Shown in pieces: positions 1 to 9,117 of a stretch of DNA of 57,664 nucleotides. The translations under genes were made by a program, and so were the position numbers. Source of the stretch: JAAYSA01 sp035367155 (GTDB taxonomy: Bacteria > Bacillota_I > Bacilli_A > RFN20 > CAG-826). The notes under the pieces were generated by a model, which was not told the origin of the DNA, did no database searches, and worked only from the letters and a program-made list of their open reading frames with translations. Each line of letters begins with the position of its first letter. The stretch's first letter is position 1. The stretch spans positions 1 through 57,664 of the forward strand of contig DAOSJI010000005.1 in assembly GCA_035367155.1 (NCBI GenBank). The letters are read 5' to 3'.

Positions 1-110
1 AAAATCTTCTTTCATCCAGACTTTACTGTCGCCACTAGAATTTCACTAGTTCTGCTTACGCTCGCGGGGTTTACCGCCGGTGAGGATTTTCACCTCGCCC
101 TGAAGATACC
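1..110 (-). promoter_or_regulatory. FMN riboswitch (RFN element)
   Basis: Read on the minus strand this is a near-textbook FMN aptamer. The closing helix pairs ATCTTC (complement of 102-107) with GAAGAT (complement of 4-9). Between them lie the conserved GGGCGAGGTGAAAATCC block, the ACCGGCGGTAAA block, a CCCGCGAGC arm, and the 3' GGATGAAAGAAGAT end. It should sense FMN and control a riboflavin synthesis or uptake gene. That gene and the expression platform lie beyond position 1, so terminator or RBS control cannot be told apart. Confidence 0.96.
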
Positions 111-113
111 TTC

Positions 114-141
114 ATTATATCTTTAAGAAGTAAATTTGCAA
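114..141 (-). promoter_or_regulatory. Promoter of the FMN riboswitch transcript
   Basis: Minus-strand TTGCAA (136-141), a 16-base spacer and a perfect TATAAT (114-119) lie directly upstream of the aptamer. The predicted transcription start falls at about 107-109, the base of the closing helix. This makes the riboflavin gene a separate unit from parB, which stops at 187. Confidence 0.8.
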
Positions 142-186
142 GTCATTAACCAAACAATAATCTTTGAATTAGTTGCTTAAAGTGTT

Positions 187-1011
187 TTAATCCCTCATTT
201 TTTCTAGAAACGCTGCTAAATCGGCCTCGTTTTGAAATTCGAAAGCTATTTTATTTTTTGTTTTAACAATTTTTACATTGAGTTTAGTTTCAAGTTTTTT
301 TAACCTTTTATCTTCTTTTTCACCACGGTATAATCTTGCTTGTTTTTCAACATCTCTTACTGTAAGACCTTCTTTGATAACTCTATTGGCAAGATCAATA
401 GCGATATTTTCTGGTAATGTAATCAAGGCTCTAGCATGGCCGTATTTAATTTTATTTTTCAATACCATATTTATGATTTGATCTGGCAATGTCAAAATTC
501 TAATAAAACTAGAAATTTGTGCTCGGCTTTGATGTGCTAGACGAGCTAGTGATTCTTGTGAATAGTTGTATTTTTTTGAAAGTGAAGAACAAATAATCGC
601 AATTTCAATTGGATTAATATGATGTTCATCTCTAGCTACTGCTAAAAGAATTAATAACATCTCTTCGTCGTTGTAGTTTGCTACCATTACTGGTAATTCG
701 CTTATGTTAGCAGCTCTTGCAGCATATAATCTTTTTCTTCCAACTACAACTTCATAGTGATCTTTTTTTTGTCTTACAATTAATGGTTCTAAAGGAACAT
801 TTGTTAAATACGCATTAATAAGAAATGATAGATCTTCTTTTTGAAATTTTATTTGTTTTAAATATGAATTATCATCTATATCATTAACAATGATTTTTTT
901 CATAGGCAATGATTTATACTCGTTTTCCAACAAATATAAAACATTAGTTTTTGAATACTTTGAAACTAACTCTTTTAAATCGTTTTTTACTATTTTATTT
1001 TTCTTTTTCAT
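187..1011 (-). CDS. parB: ParB/Spo0J-family chromosome partition protein
   Basis: Chromosome-segregation protein partnered with ParA, 274 aa from the ATG at 1011. An in-frame TTG at 1032 would add seven residues but is a poorer start. The N-terminal ParB domain carries GRKRLYAARAA where the family has GERRxRA, and a central helix-turn-helix region follows (SQESLARLAHQSRAQISS, then an ILTLP stretch). The second signature, normally ENxQRxxLNPxEEA, reads ARDEHHINPIEIA. NPxE survives, but the residues linked to CTP binding and hydrolysis in Spo0J are changed. It overlaps the end of parA, so the two are probably translated together. The family call is secure; a normal CTP-clamp mechanism is not. 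It could be a Noc-like paralogue. Confidence 0.88.
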   Translation of the reverse strand: MKKKNKIVKNDLKELVSKYSKTNVLYLLENEYKSLPMKKIIVNDIDDNSYLKQIKFQKEDLSFLINAYLTNVPLEPLIVRQKKDHYEVVVGRKRLYAARAANISELPVMVANYNDEEMLLILLAVARDEHHINPIEIAIICSSLSKKYNYSQESLARLAHQSRAQISSFIRILTLPDQIINMVLKNKIKYGHARALITLPENIAIDLANRVIKEGLTVRDVEKQARLYRGEKEDKRLKKLETKLNVKIVKTKNKIAFEFQNEADLAAFLEKMRD

Positions 1012-1768
1012 TATCAAGCACTTCTTTCGCAAGACTTAGATAAGCCAATGAACCTGCACTCGTTGGTCTATATAAAATAATGGGTAATCCTTTTGCGCTT
1101 GCCTCTGCAACTGAAATGTTGCGTGGTATTTGTGTAATAAATGTTGATTCTTTAAATAGTCCTCGTATTTGCTGAGCAACTTCAATTGATAAACGAGTTC
1201 TACTATCAAACATAGTTAATAAAAAACCTTCAATTTGTAATTCTTCGTTGTATTCATTTTGAATTTGTTTAATCGTTGAAAGAATTTGGGCAACAGCTTC
1301 TAAAGCAAAGTATTCACATTGAACTGGAATTAATACTGAATCTGCTGCTACTAATGCATTTGTACTCAACAATCCTAGTGATGGGGGACAATCAATAATA
1401 ATATAATCATATTGTTTTTTGATTTTCTTAATCATCTCAGTTAAAAAATAAAACGGATGTGTTACTTTACCAGTTGCCTCAATGTCCGCACTTGCTAAAC
1501 TTAAGGTTGCTGGTAATACATCCATTGTTTTCATTACACTTCTTTTGATAATTTTATTAACATCAACATCCCTAAAAAGTCCCTCGAAAATAGTGCTTTT
1601 TAGTATTGTACTATCAATTCCAAGACCTCTTGATGTATTGCCTTGAGGATCCATATCAATTAATAAAACACGTCTACCAAAATGTGCCAAACTACTAGAA
1701 AGATTTATAGCGGTCGTTGTTTTTCCTACGCCACCTTTTTGATTTGCGATTGCAATTATTTTACTCAT
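995..1768 (-). CDS. parA: ParA/Soj-family partition ATPase
   Basis: A 257-aa Walker-type ATPase that positions or segregates origins together with ParB and can influence DnaA activity. The deviant Walker A motif KGGVGKTT lies near residue 11, followed by the switch I-like segment DMDPQGNTSRG and the Walker B-like IIDCPPSLG. Length and motif order match chromosomal Soj rather than the longer plasmid ParA proteins with an N-terminal helix-turn-helix. It is followed by parB with an overlap. The 5' region (1769-1837) contains a parS-like sequence. The mnmG-rsmG-parA-parB order is typical of the origin region in low-GC Gram-positive bacteria. Confidence 0.96.
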   Translation of the reverse strand: MSKIIAIANQKGGVGKTTTAINLSSSLAHFGRRVLLIDMDPQGNTSRGLGIDSTILKSTIFEGLFRDVDVNKIIKRSVMKTMDVLPATLSLASADIEATGKVTHPFYFLTEMIKKIKKQYDYIIIDCPPSLGLLSTNALVAADSVLIPVQCEYFALEAVAQILSTIKQIQNEYNEELQIEGFLLTMFDSRTRLSIEVAQQIRGLFKESTFITQIPRNISVAEASAKGLPIILYRPTSAGSLAYLSLAKEVLDNEKEK

Positions 1769-1806
1769 ATCATAAACCCCTAATTAAAACCATAAATAGT
1801 ATAACA

Positions 1807-1822
1807 TGTTTCACGTGGTGAA
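1807..1822. promoter_or_regulatory. Candidate parS-like site
   Basis: TGTTTCACGTGGTGAA matches the classic parS palindrome TGTTTCACGTGAAACA at 12 of 16 positions. The left half and centre are perfect and the right half is degraded. It lies between rsmG and parA, a usual place for a parS. ParB here also has an altered recognition region, so the true consensus in this organism may differ. Confidence 0.45.
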
Positions 1823-1837
1823 TATAAATAATGATAT

Positions 1838-2545
1838 TTATAGGGGCTTGTTTTTAATTTGAGAATATAATCTAGGATACTTAAGCGGTGTGCTCTTTTC
1901 TTTCCTAAATAGAATATTATAGCGTTCAACTTTATCAGTTTCTAAATATGAAGGTTTTGAAAAAATAACCCTTATTTTGAGTTTTTCGATGGCTTTTTGC
2001 GAAGTTTCTAATTCGTTTAAACCTTGTTTTCCTTTCATCACAATCATCATACCGCCTACCTTTATATAAGGTATACATAACTCTAACAGAACATTTAATG
2101 GAGCAACAGCTCGTGCTAAAACAAGATCATAAATTTCACGTTTTTCTTTTATATATTCTTCTGCTCGTTTGTTTATCACAGTAACATTTTTTAAATCTAA
2201 TTTATTTATAACCTCTTCTAAGAAATTACACTTTTTTTTAGTTGCTTCAAGTAGTGTTAAATTAATATCAGAAAACACTATTTTTAAAGGAATCCCAGGA
2301 AATCCTGCTCCGGTACCAATATCGATAACTTTATCTTTCTCGAATTTATAGATAGTTCCGCATAATAGTGAATCATAAAAATGCTTTTCAATAATTTCTT
2401 CTTTTTTAGTTATTGCAGTTAAATTAAATTCATTATTTTTCTCAATCAAAAAAGTGGCATATAAATCTAACTTAGTAATCATATCATCAGTGATTTTTAT
2501 ACCTTTTTCAGTTAGTTTTGTCTTAAGAAATTGATAATCCATCAT
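1838..2545 (-). CDS. rsmG: 16S rRNA (guanine-N7) methyltransferase RsmG
   Basis: Methylates N7 of a guanine in the 530 loop of 16S rRNA (G527 in E. coli numbering) using SAM; also called GidB. The 235-aa protein shows the Rossmann SAM-binding glycine motif VIDIGTGAGFPGIPL and the upstream FNLTAI and KHFYDSL segments typical of RsmG. The start ATG overlaps the mnmG stop (ATGA), which implies translational coupling. It is the usual partner of mnmG near the origin. Confidence 0.97.
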   Translation of the reverse strand: MMDYQFLKTKLTEKGIKITDDMITKLDLYATFLIEKNNEFNLTAITKKEEIIEKHFYDSLLCGTIYKFEKDKVIDIGTGAGFPGIPLKIVFSDINLTLLEATKKKCNFLEEVINKLDLKNVTVINKRAEEYIKEKREIYDLVLARAVAPLNVLLELCIPYIKVGGMMIVMKGKQGLNELETSQKAIEKLKIRVIFSKPSYLETDKVERYNILFRKEKSTPLKYPRLYSQIKNKPL

Positions 2546-4416
2546 GTCGATTCCTTTTTAATATGTAGCATTAATATAGCAATATCACTCGGGTTTACTC
2601 CGCTGATCCTTTTTGCTTGACCTATAGTTAAAGGATTAACTTTATTTAATTTTTCTCTCGCTTCAAGTCTGATTCCTTCTAGTTTTAGAAAATCTAGTCC
2701 TTCAGGAATTTTATAATCTTCTGCTTTAGCATATCTAAGCGCTTCACTTTCTTGTCTTGCTATATAACCTTCGTATTTAACCATTACCTCTAATTGAAAA
2801 ATCGCTTCATCATTTAATTCAATGTCTTTTAACTCATCTATGTATTTAATTAATTCTTTATATGTCACAGAAGGTCTCTTTAAAATTTCAAAATTTGTTA
2901 AACCCCCATTAAAATTAGGATATCCTTTACTTTCCAAATATTCGACAACTTCCTTAGTTCCTTTTAGATAAGTGTTTTGTAAAATTGAGATGACTTTTGT
3001 GAGCTTATTACGTTTATTGTCAAACTCTTCAAATCTTTCTTTTTCAATTAATCCAAGTTTAAACCCCTTTTCAGTTAATCTTAAATCTGCATTATCATGT
3101 CTTAGTAACAAACGATATTCAGCCCTACTAGATAAAAGACGATAAGGCTCCTTTGTTCCTCTAGTTACCAAGTCATCAATCATAACACCAATATATGCTT
3201 CATCACGTCTTAAAATAAAAGGTTCTTTTCCCCTTATTTTTAAAACTGCGTTGATACCTGCAATTAGTCCTAGACCAGCAGCTTCTTCATAGCCTGAAGT
3301 TCCACAAATCTGTCCTGCACCATACAAACCATCATATTTTTTTAACTCTAAAGTAGGTTTAAATTGTCTTGGCTCAAGTGCATCATACTCAATCGCATAA
3401 GCATATTTTAAAATAACGGCGTTCTCTAAACCTTTTAACGAACGCACCATTTTATCTTGGACTTCTTCTGGCATACTTGTTGAAAAACCTTGCAAATACA
3501 TAGAATCGTTATAAATTGATTCGGGCTCTAAAAACAATTGGTGTCTTTCTTTATCTGCAAACCTAACTATTTTATCTTCAATACTAGGACAGTATCGAGC
3601 ACCAACACCAGTTACAATACCGCCATACATGGCAGAATCATGTAGATGATTGCGTATAATTTCATGTGTTTCTTTTTCAGTATATAAAAGATAACATACT
3701 ATTTGATCCTCTAACTTATGGAATTTATTTGTTGTATATGAAAAATTAAGGTTTCCTTCCATTCCATATTGAGAAACCATTTTAGAATAGTCAATTGAAT
3801 CAGCTTTTATTCTTTGTGGAGTACCGGTTTTAAGTCGAATTACTTCAAAACCCATTTTTTCAAGTTCATTTGATAAACCTTTAACATTATCCTCACCTTC
3901 AGGTCCTTTATCGATAACCTTATGACCAACCAAGAGTCTTGATTCTAAAAAAGTACCTGTTGTTAAAATTGTTGCATCCGCTTTAAAAATTCGTCCATCT
4001 TCTAAAATAACGCCATATACTTTTTTATGATCTCTAATCAAGTTAATAACTTTCCCTTCAATCACATCTAGATTTGGCGTATTTAAAACTACACTTTGAA
4101 CATATTTAGGATAACCGAGTTTGTCTTCCTGAGCTCTAAGACATTGAACACCTGGACCTTTTCCAGTATTTAACATTTTAATTTGGAGAGGATTATGATC
4201 TGCAAAAATGCCCATCATGCCTCCTAACGCATCGATTTCTCGAACTACTATCCCTTTTGCGCTTCCGCCAATGTTAGGATTACATGGCATATTTGCCATC
4301 ATTTTAATATTTAAAGTTAAAAGAAGAGTTTTGGCGCCAAGTTTTGCACTTGCCAAAGCAGCTTCAACACCAGCGTGTCCACCACCTACTACAATAACTT
4401 CATAGTTATTATTCAT
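2542..4416 (-). CDS. mnmG: tRNA uridine-34 modification enzyme MnmG (GidA)
   Basis: FAD-binding subunit that, with MnmE, installs carboxymethylaminomethyl at U34 of several tRNAs. At 624 aa it is full length. It has the N-terminal dinucleotide motif VGGGHAGVEAA, the CNPNIGGSAKG segment, REIDALGG, and the C-terminal helical domain ending in ISGVNPSDIA. No mnmE gene is visible in this window. It starts only a few bases after the sufB stop, so it is probably transcribed with the SUF operon. That neighbour is unusual, since mnmE and yidC more often precede mnmG. Confidence 0.98.
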   Translation of the reverse strand: MNNNYEVIVVGGGHAGVEAALASAKLGAKTLLLTLNIKMMANMPCNPNIGGSAKGIVVREIDALGGMMGIFADHNPLQIKMLNTGKGPGVQCLRAQEDKLGYPKYVQSVVLNTPNLDVIEGKVINLIRDHKKVYGVILEDGRIFKADATILTTGTFLESRLLVGHKVIDKGPEGEDNVKGLSNELEKMGFEVIRLKTGTPQRIKADSIDYSKMVSQYGMEGNLNFSYTTNKFHKLEDQIVCYLLYTEKETHEIIRNHLHDSAMYGGIVTGVGARYCPSIEDKIVRFADKERHQLFLEPESIYNDSMYLQGFSTSMPEEVQDKMVRSLKGLENAVILKYAYAIEYDALEPRQFKPTLELKKYDGLYGAGQICGTSGYEEAAGLGLIAGINAVLKIRGKEPFILRRDEAYIGVMIDDLVTRGTKEPYRLLSSRAEYRLLLRHDNADLRLTEKGFKLGLIEKERFEEFDNKRNKLTKVISILQNTYLKGTKEVVEYLESKGYPNFNGGLTNFEILKRPSVTYKELIKYIDELKDIELNDEAIFQLEVMVKYEGYIARQESEALRYAKAEDYKIPEGLDFLKLEGIRLEAREKLNKVNPLTIGQAKRISGVNPSDIAILMLHIKKEST

Positions 4417-5811
4417 TTAACCAACTGATCCTTCCATATCCATTTGTAATAGTCGATTTAATTCTACAGCATATTCCATCGGCAATTCTCGACTAAATGG
4501 TTGAATAAAGCCCATTATAATCATTTGTGTAGCATCTTCTTTACTGATTCCTCTACTCATTAAATAATATAATTGTTCCTCATTTATTTTACTTACTGTC
4601 GCTTCATGTTCAATAAATGATTCATTATTATACATTTCGTTTTTTGGAATCGTATCGCTTTTACTAATATCATCTAAAATAAGTGTGTCACATTCAACAT
4701 GACTCCGGGAGTTTTTGGCTTTTGGATGAATACGCACTGTGCCTCGATAATTCGCAACTCCTCCGCTATGAACAATTGATTTAGATATTATATTAGAACT
4801 TGTATTTGGAGCAAGATGAATCATTCTAGCTCCTGCATCTTGATATTGTCCCTTACTTGCAACTGCAATTGAAATACATGTCCCTTTTGCATGTTTGCCC
4901 CCCAAAATGCAAGCTGGATACTTCATATTGATTTGACTTCCAATATTACCATCTATCCATTCCATCGAGCCTCCTTCATGGACATAAGCTCTTTTGGTTA
5001 CTAAATTAATAATATTATTTGACCAGTTTTGTATTGTCGTGTAACGGCATCTTGCATTTTTCAAAACAACTATTTCAACAACTGCTGCATGTAATGAATC
5101 GGTTGAAAAAATTGGAGCAGTACACCCTTCAACATAATGAACATCCGCTCCTTCGTCGACAACGATTAAAGTACGCTCAAATTGACCAGTTTTCACATTA
5201 TTAATACGGAAATATGATTGAAGTGGTTTTTCTAATTTTACTCCTTTGGGTACATAAATAAACGTCCCACCAGAAAATACTGCGCTATTTAAAGCAGAAA
5301 ATTTATTATCTTGATATGGTACAACTGTATTAAAATATTTGCGATAAATATCTGAATGTTTTTGAATAGCTTCTTCCGTAGAAGTAAATATAACTCCTTT
5401 TTCTTTAACTTCTTTAAGCATGTTACTGTAAACTACTTCGGATTCATATTGTGTTGTTACTCCGGCTAGAAATTTTTGCTCCGCTTCTGGAATTCCAAGC
5501 CGATTAAAAGTTTCTTTAATGACTGGAGGGACATCATCCCAGTCTCTAGTTTCACCTTCAACAACTCGAGTGTAGTATGTATAACTATCGAAATTTAAAT
5601 TTTTTAAGTTCGGGCCAAACGATGGTAGTGGCAATTCATTAAATTTTTTAAAAGCATTTAGTCTAAATTCTAAAACCCATTGTGGTTCTTTCTTAAAAGC
5701 ACTGATTTTACGAATGATTTCGCTATTAATACCAAGACCAGAATCTACAATAGCTTGGTTTTCATCCATAAAACCGTATTTATATTGTTCTAATTTAATT
5801 TTTTTAGTCAT
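4417..5811 (-). CDS. sufB: Fe-S cluster assembly scaffold SufB
   Basis: Scaffold subunit of the SufBCD complex, where nascent Fe-S clusters are built in the cytoplasm. The 464-aa protein has the N-terminal SufB helices, the beta-helical core (including VEGCTAPIFSTDSLHAAVVE) and the C-terminal SufB/SufD signature NNESFIEHEATVSKI. Its ATG overlaps the end of sufU by eight bases. Last gene of the suf series, directly before mnmG. Confidence 0.98.
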   Translation of the reverse strand: MTKKIKLEQYKYGFMDENQAIVDSGLGINSEIIRKISAFKKEPQWVLEFRLNAFKKFNELPLPSFGPNLKNLNFDSYTYYTRVVEGETRDWDDVPPVIKETFNRLGIPEAEQKFLAGVTTQYESEVVYSNMLKEVKEKGVIFTSTEEAIQKHSDIYRKYFNTVVPYQDNKFSALNSAVFSGGTFIYVPKGVKLEKPLQSYFRINNVKTGQFERTLIVVDEGADVHYVEGCTAPIFSTDSLHAAVVEIVVLKNARCRYTTIQNWSNNIINLVTKRAYVHEGGSMEWIDGNIGSQINMKYPACILGGKHAKGTCISIAVASKGQYQDAGARMIHLAPNTSSNIISKSIVHSGGVANYRGTVRIHPKAKNSRSHVECDTLILDDISKSDTIPKNEMYNNESFIEHEATVSKINEEQLYYLMSRGISKEDATQMIIMGFIQPFSRELPMEYAVELNRLLQMDMEGSVG

Positions 5812-6253
5812 TATCGGTTCCTTCGACTTGATCTATTAAATTCTTTATACCTTCCCAACCTATTGTTGCACACTTAATTCGTGAGGCTTGTTTTCCTGTA
5901 TTAATAAAAACAACTGCTTCATCTAAAATGTCTTCATCAAATGGCTCGCCTTTAAGCATTGATAAATAATTATCTATCACATTATTAGCTTCTTCAATCG
6001 TTAATCCTCTAAGTAATTCACTCATAATAGAAGTGCTTGCAATAGAAATAGCACACCCTACTCCATCCCAAAGAACATTTTCAACAATTCCTTCTTTTAC
6101 TTTTAAATATATGTGCAAATCATCAATGCAACTTACAGAATCCATGTGAATTGTTAAATAATTTTTATCTGTCGGAGTGACTTTATTACGTGGTTTGGAG
6201 TAATGGTCCATTATAATTTGACGCATCAAGTCAGGATTATTAGAAATAGACAT
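5804..6253 (-). CDS. sufU: Zinc-dependent sulfurtransferase SufU
   Basis: Accepts persulfide sulfur from SufS and passes it to the SufB scaffold; the Gram-positive counterpart of SufE, with an IscU-like fold. At 149 aa, the zinc/active-site residues are visible: Cys and Asp in SVSCIDDLHI, Cys in VGCAISIASTS, and Cys in IKCATIGW. The start overlaps the sufS stop and has a GGAGG ribosome site inside the end of sufS. The insert separating SufU from IscU appears present between the second and third cysteines. Confidence 0.96.
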   Translation of the reverse strand: MSISNNPDLMRQIIMDHYSKPRNKVTPTDKNYLTIHMDSVSCIDDLHIYLKVKEGIVENVLWDGVGCAISIASTSIMSELLRGLTIEEANNVIDNYLSMLKGEPFDEDILDEAVVFINTGKQASRIKCATIGWEGIKNLIDQVEGTDND

Positions 6254-7463
6254 CTAGAAAATTACCTCCTTTTTTACAAGCCTCAACAAAAATATCGATT
6301 TCTTCTTTTGTTGTGTATAAATAAATGCTCATTCTTATTGTTGAATGAGTTTTTAAAAAACTAATTAAGTTTTTCGCACAATGTTGGCCACTTCGAACAG
6401 CTATGCCATAACTATTAAAAAAGGTAGCAGCATCTTGAGCAAAAACATCTTTAACATTTAAAGTTATAATTCCTGATTCGGCTGTTTCATTATAAATTAT
6501 TATATTGTCTAATTCTTTTAGTTTCTTTATTGCATAGGAACGAATTTCGGTTTCGTGCTTTCGAACATTATCCATACCTAAGTTTCGTAAGTAATTAATA
6601 GCAGCATTTAGGCCAAAAATTCCTTCTAAATTTAATGTGCCTGCCTCAAACTTTCTAGGAGGATCATAATACTTAACTTCTCCGCACATATTAAAGCGAG
6701 AATTCATACCTCCTCCAGTTAACAAAGGCTCCATCTTTTCAAGTAATTCATATTTACCATACAAAACCCCTAGACCAGTTGGACCTAGCATTTTATGTGA
6801 ACTAAAAGTCAAAAAATCGATATCTAAATCCTTTACATTGGTTTTTATATGTGGAACACTTTGAGCACCATCTACAACTAAAATTGCACCATTTTCATGT
6901 ACAATTTTAGCGATTTTCTTAATATCAATAATAAATCCCAAAACATTTGTTACATGAGCAATTGATACAACTTTAGTATGCTTGGTTATTGTTTTTTTAA
7001 CATTATTTGCTGTCAGGCGACCTTCGCTATCCAAAGGAATGTAGCGAATAGTAGCACCTGTAATTTCACTAACTTTAAACCAAGGTAATAAATTTGATGC
7101 GTGTTCTGCTTCAGATACTAGAATTTCATCGCCTTTTTTTAATTTTTGTACACCATATCCATAAGCGACTAAATTTAAAGACATTGATGTACCAGAGGTA
7201 AAAACGACTTCTTCTGCGTCAGCATTTATAAAATTAGCAACATTGGCTCTAGTTTCTTCAACGCGTAAATCAACAAGATGGGCAATATCATAATCTCCCC
7301 GATGAGCATTTGATGTTAATTCTTCTAAATATTCATTAACTGCTTTAATAACAACTTTGGGTTTTAAAGTTGTTGAAGCGTTATCTAAAAAAACCAATGG
7401 TTTTCCGTTGATTTGCTTTCTTAACATCGGAAAGTCATTTCTTATTAAATTAACATCATACAT
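6240..7463 (-). CDS. sufS: Cysteine desulfurase SufS
   Basis: PLP enzyme that releases sulfur from L-cysteine as an enzyme-bound persulfide for Fe-S assembly. The 407-aa protein shows the PLP-binding lysine in SSHKMLGPTG, upstream cofactor residues around DGAQSVPH, and the catalytic cysteine in VRSGQHCA. These are type II (SufS) features. It overlaps sufD upstream and sufU downstream by about 8 and 14 bases, with a GGAG site before the ATG. Confidence 0.98.
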   Translation of the reverse strand: MYDVNLIRNDFPMLRKQINGKPLVFLDNASTTLKPKVVIKAVNEYLEELTSNAHRGDYDIAHLVDLRVEETRANVANFINADAEEVVFTSGTSMSLNLVAYGYGVQKLKKGDEILVSEAEHASNLLPWFKVSEITGATIRYIPLDSEGRLTANNVKKTITKHTKVVSIAHVTNVLGFIIDIKKIAKIVHENGAILVVDGAQSVPHIKTNVKDLDIDFLTFSSHKMLGPTGLGVLYGKYELLEKMEPLLTGGGMNSRFNMCGEVKYYDPPRKFEAGTLNLEGIFGLNAAINYLRNLGMDNVRKHETEIRSYAIKKLKELDNIIIYNETAESGIITLNVKDVFAQDAATFFNSYGIAVRSGQHCAKNLISFLKTHSTIRMSIYLYTTKEEIDIFVEACKKGGNFLDVYF

Positions 7464-8256
7464 TTTGAAATGCTCCTTCTAGATAATTAATTAGTTGTGT
7501 TCTTATTTTTTCTTCATCGTAGAAATTAATTATTGGTTCTAGGTAACCTTTTACAATCAGTGTCTTAGCAGTTTCTTCACTAAGACCTCGTGATTGCATA
7601 TAAAAAAGATGATCTTCATTAATCCTTCCTACAGTTGCCGCATGAGAAGCGATAACCTTGTTATTATTTATAAGCAAATTTGGATTGGCTTTTGCAACCG
7701 CATTTGCATCAAAAACAATAATTTTTGTTTTTTGGTGAGCTTCACAGCCTTCAACATTATTATTAATTAATGAGTTGCCTGAAAATACTAACTGTGACCT
7801 ATCTAAAATTACACCATAATTTATCATACTTGATGTTGTATTTTCTTTAATGTGATCAAAGTTAATACTAAAGTTCTTAATTGACTTCGCTTTTACTAAA
7901 GTTGATAAAGAAAACACTGCCCTAGCATTTTCGCCTAATAATTTAGTAGTAAAATTGATTTCTCTTTTTGAATTACAAAAATCAGCCAAAGCAAAGACTA
8001 TATTAGTATTATCCATTAAAGTAAAATATCGTTTAGCTTTCTTACAACTTTCATCTAATAAAATAGTTATTTTCCCTTTAAAACATTCAGAAAATGTATA
8101 ATTAATAGGGTTTTTGCAGGCTTTAACCAAAATTAAAACGCTATTTTCTCTAGTCCCTTTCAATAGTATATTTAATACATTTTCATCTATATCTTTTTCA
8201 TCTAAGACTAATGTAGCATCATTTATTTCTATAGTTAGATTAGCGTTTTCAGTCAT
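7456..8256 (-). CDS. sufD: Short SufD-like Fe-S assembly subunit
   Basis: Probable SufD partner of SufB and SufC. The chosen ATG at 8256 shares its A with the TAA stop of sufC and gives 266 aa. This is well short of the roughly 400-residue SufD of model organisms: the N-terminal helical domain is missing. What remains is the beta-helix core plus the C-terminal signature (ASHAATVGRINEDHLFYMQSRGLS), which contains the histidine-rich segment shared with SufB. Position in the operon supports the assignment. It could also be called a minimal SufB/D-family protein. Confidence 0.86.
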   Translation of the reverse strand: MTENANLTIEINDATLVLDEKDIDENVLNILLKGTRENSVLILVKACKNPINYTFSECFKGKITILLDESCKKAKRYFTLMDNTNIVFALADFCNSKREINFTTKLLGENARAVFSLSTLVKAKSIKNFSINFDHIKENTTSSMINYGVILDRSQLVFSGNSLINNNVEGCEAHQKTKIIVFDANAVAKANPNLLINNNKVIASHAATVGRINEDHLFYMQSRGLSEETAKTLIVKGYLEPIINFYDEEKIRTQLINYLEGAFQNV

Positions 8257-9065
8257 TAAAAACTCTCTTTCACAGCACATTCACCTAAGGAAATTATTTG
8301 ATCCTCATGTCGATCCACTCTAATACCATGTTCAGCATGAACCCATTCATATCCTTCTCGGTCAATTCTTTCAATAATTGAAGTATCACCATCAAGTGCA
8401 ATTTTTCCATTAATCATTAAAATTGCTCTTGTTGGTGAAACCAATTCATATAGTCTTGCATAATGAGAAATTATTAAAAATGTTCTTTTTCCATCTTTTT
8501 CTTTGTCAATTTGTTCGGCAACTGCTTTAACACCATCAACATCCAACCCAGAATCGATTTCATCTAGCATTACAAAATTAGGTTTAATAAGTTTCATTTG
8601 TAAAACTTCATTTCGTTTCTTTTCTCCACCCGAAAATCCTTCATTTAAATTACGATGAGCAAAATCTAGTGGCATTCCCATTTCTTTACTTGCTTTATTA
8701 AATAAATTAAATAGTTTAATAGCAGAAATTGGCCTTTCACTTCTAGCGTTAAGAGCAGCATTGATGAAATCACTATTTACTACACCTGGAACTTCAGCAG
8801 GATTTTGAAAACCTAAAAACAGGCCTGCTCTAGATCGTTCATCAACACTCATAGCAAGCACGTTTTTACCATCTAAGTAAATAGATCCGTTAAGTACTTC
8901 GTAATTAGGATTACCCATAATAACTTGAAGTAATGTTGATTTCCCATGACCGTTTGGGCCAAGAAGGGCAACTACTTCACCATCTTCTACTTCTAAATTA
9001 ATGCCTGAAAGAATTTCTTTTCCTTCAACTGAAACATGTAAATCACTAATTTTTAGGTGTGCCAT
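8256..9065 (-). CDS. sufC: Fe-S assembly ATPase SufC
   Basis: ABC-type ATPase that drives rearrangement of SufB-SufD during cluster assembly. Starting at the ATG at 9065 (GGAGG five bases upstream) gives 269 aa. A TTG at 9077 would overlap the ribosome site and is rejected. Walker A is GPNGHGKST, the signature is GFSGGEKKR, and Walker B is FVMLDEIDSGLD, all typical of SufC. It is the first gene of sufC-sufD-sufS-sufU-sufB and sits downstream of a clear promoter with an inverted repeat. Confidence 0.97.
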   Translation of the reverse strand: MAHLKISDLHVSVEGKEILSGINLEVEDGEVVALLGPNGHGKSTLLQVIMGNPNYEVLNGSIYLDGKNVLAMSVDERSRAGLFLGFQNPAEVPGVVNSDFINAALNARSERPISAIKLFNLFNKASKEMGMPLDFAHRNLNEGFSGGEKKRNEVLQMKLIKPNFVMLDEIDSGLDVDGVKAVAEQIDKEKDGKRTFLIISHYARLYELVSPTRAILMINGKIALDGDTSIIERIDREGYEWVHAEHGIRVDRHEDQIISLGECAVKESF

Positions 9066-9088
9066 ATGTCCCTCCAAATGTGTGCCTT

Positions 9089-9117
9089 ATTTTACAACTT
9101 TTAAATTGTTCTCTCAA
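9089..9117 (-). promoter_or_regulatory. Promoter of the suf operon
   Basis: On the minus strand, TTGAGA (9112-9117), a 17-base spacer and TAAAAT (9089-9094) lie about 25 bases before the sufC start. The -35 overlaps one arm of the inverted repeat at 9115-9170, which suggests a regulated promoter. Confidence 0.65.
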
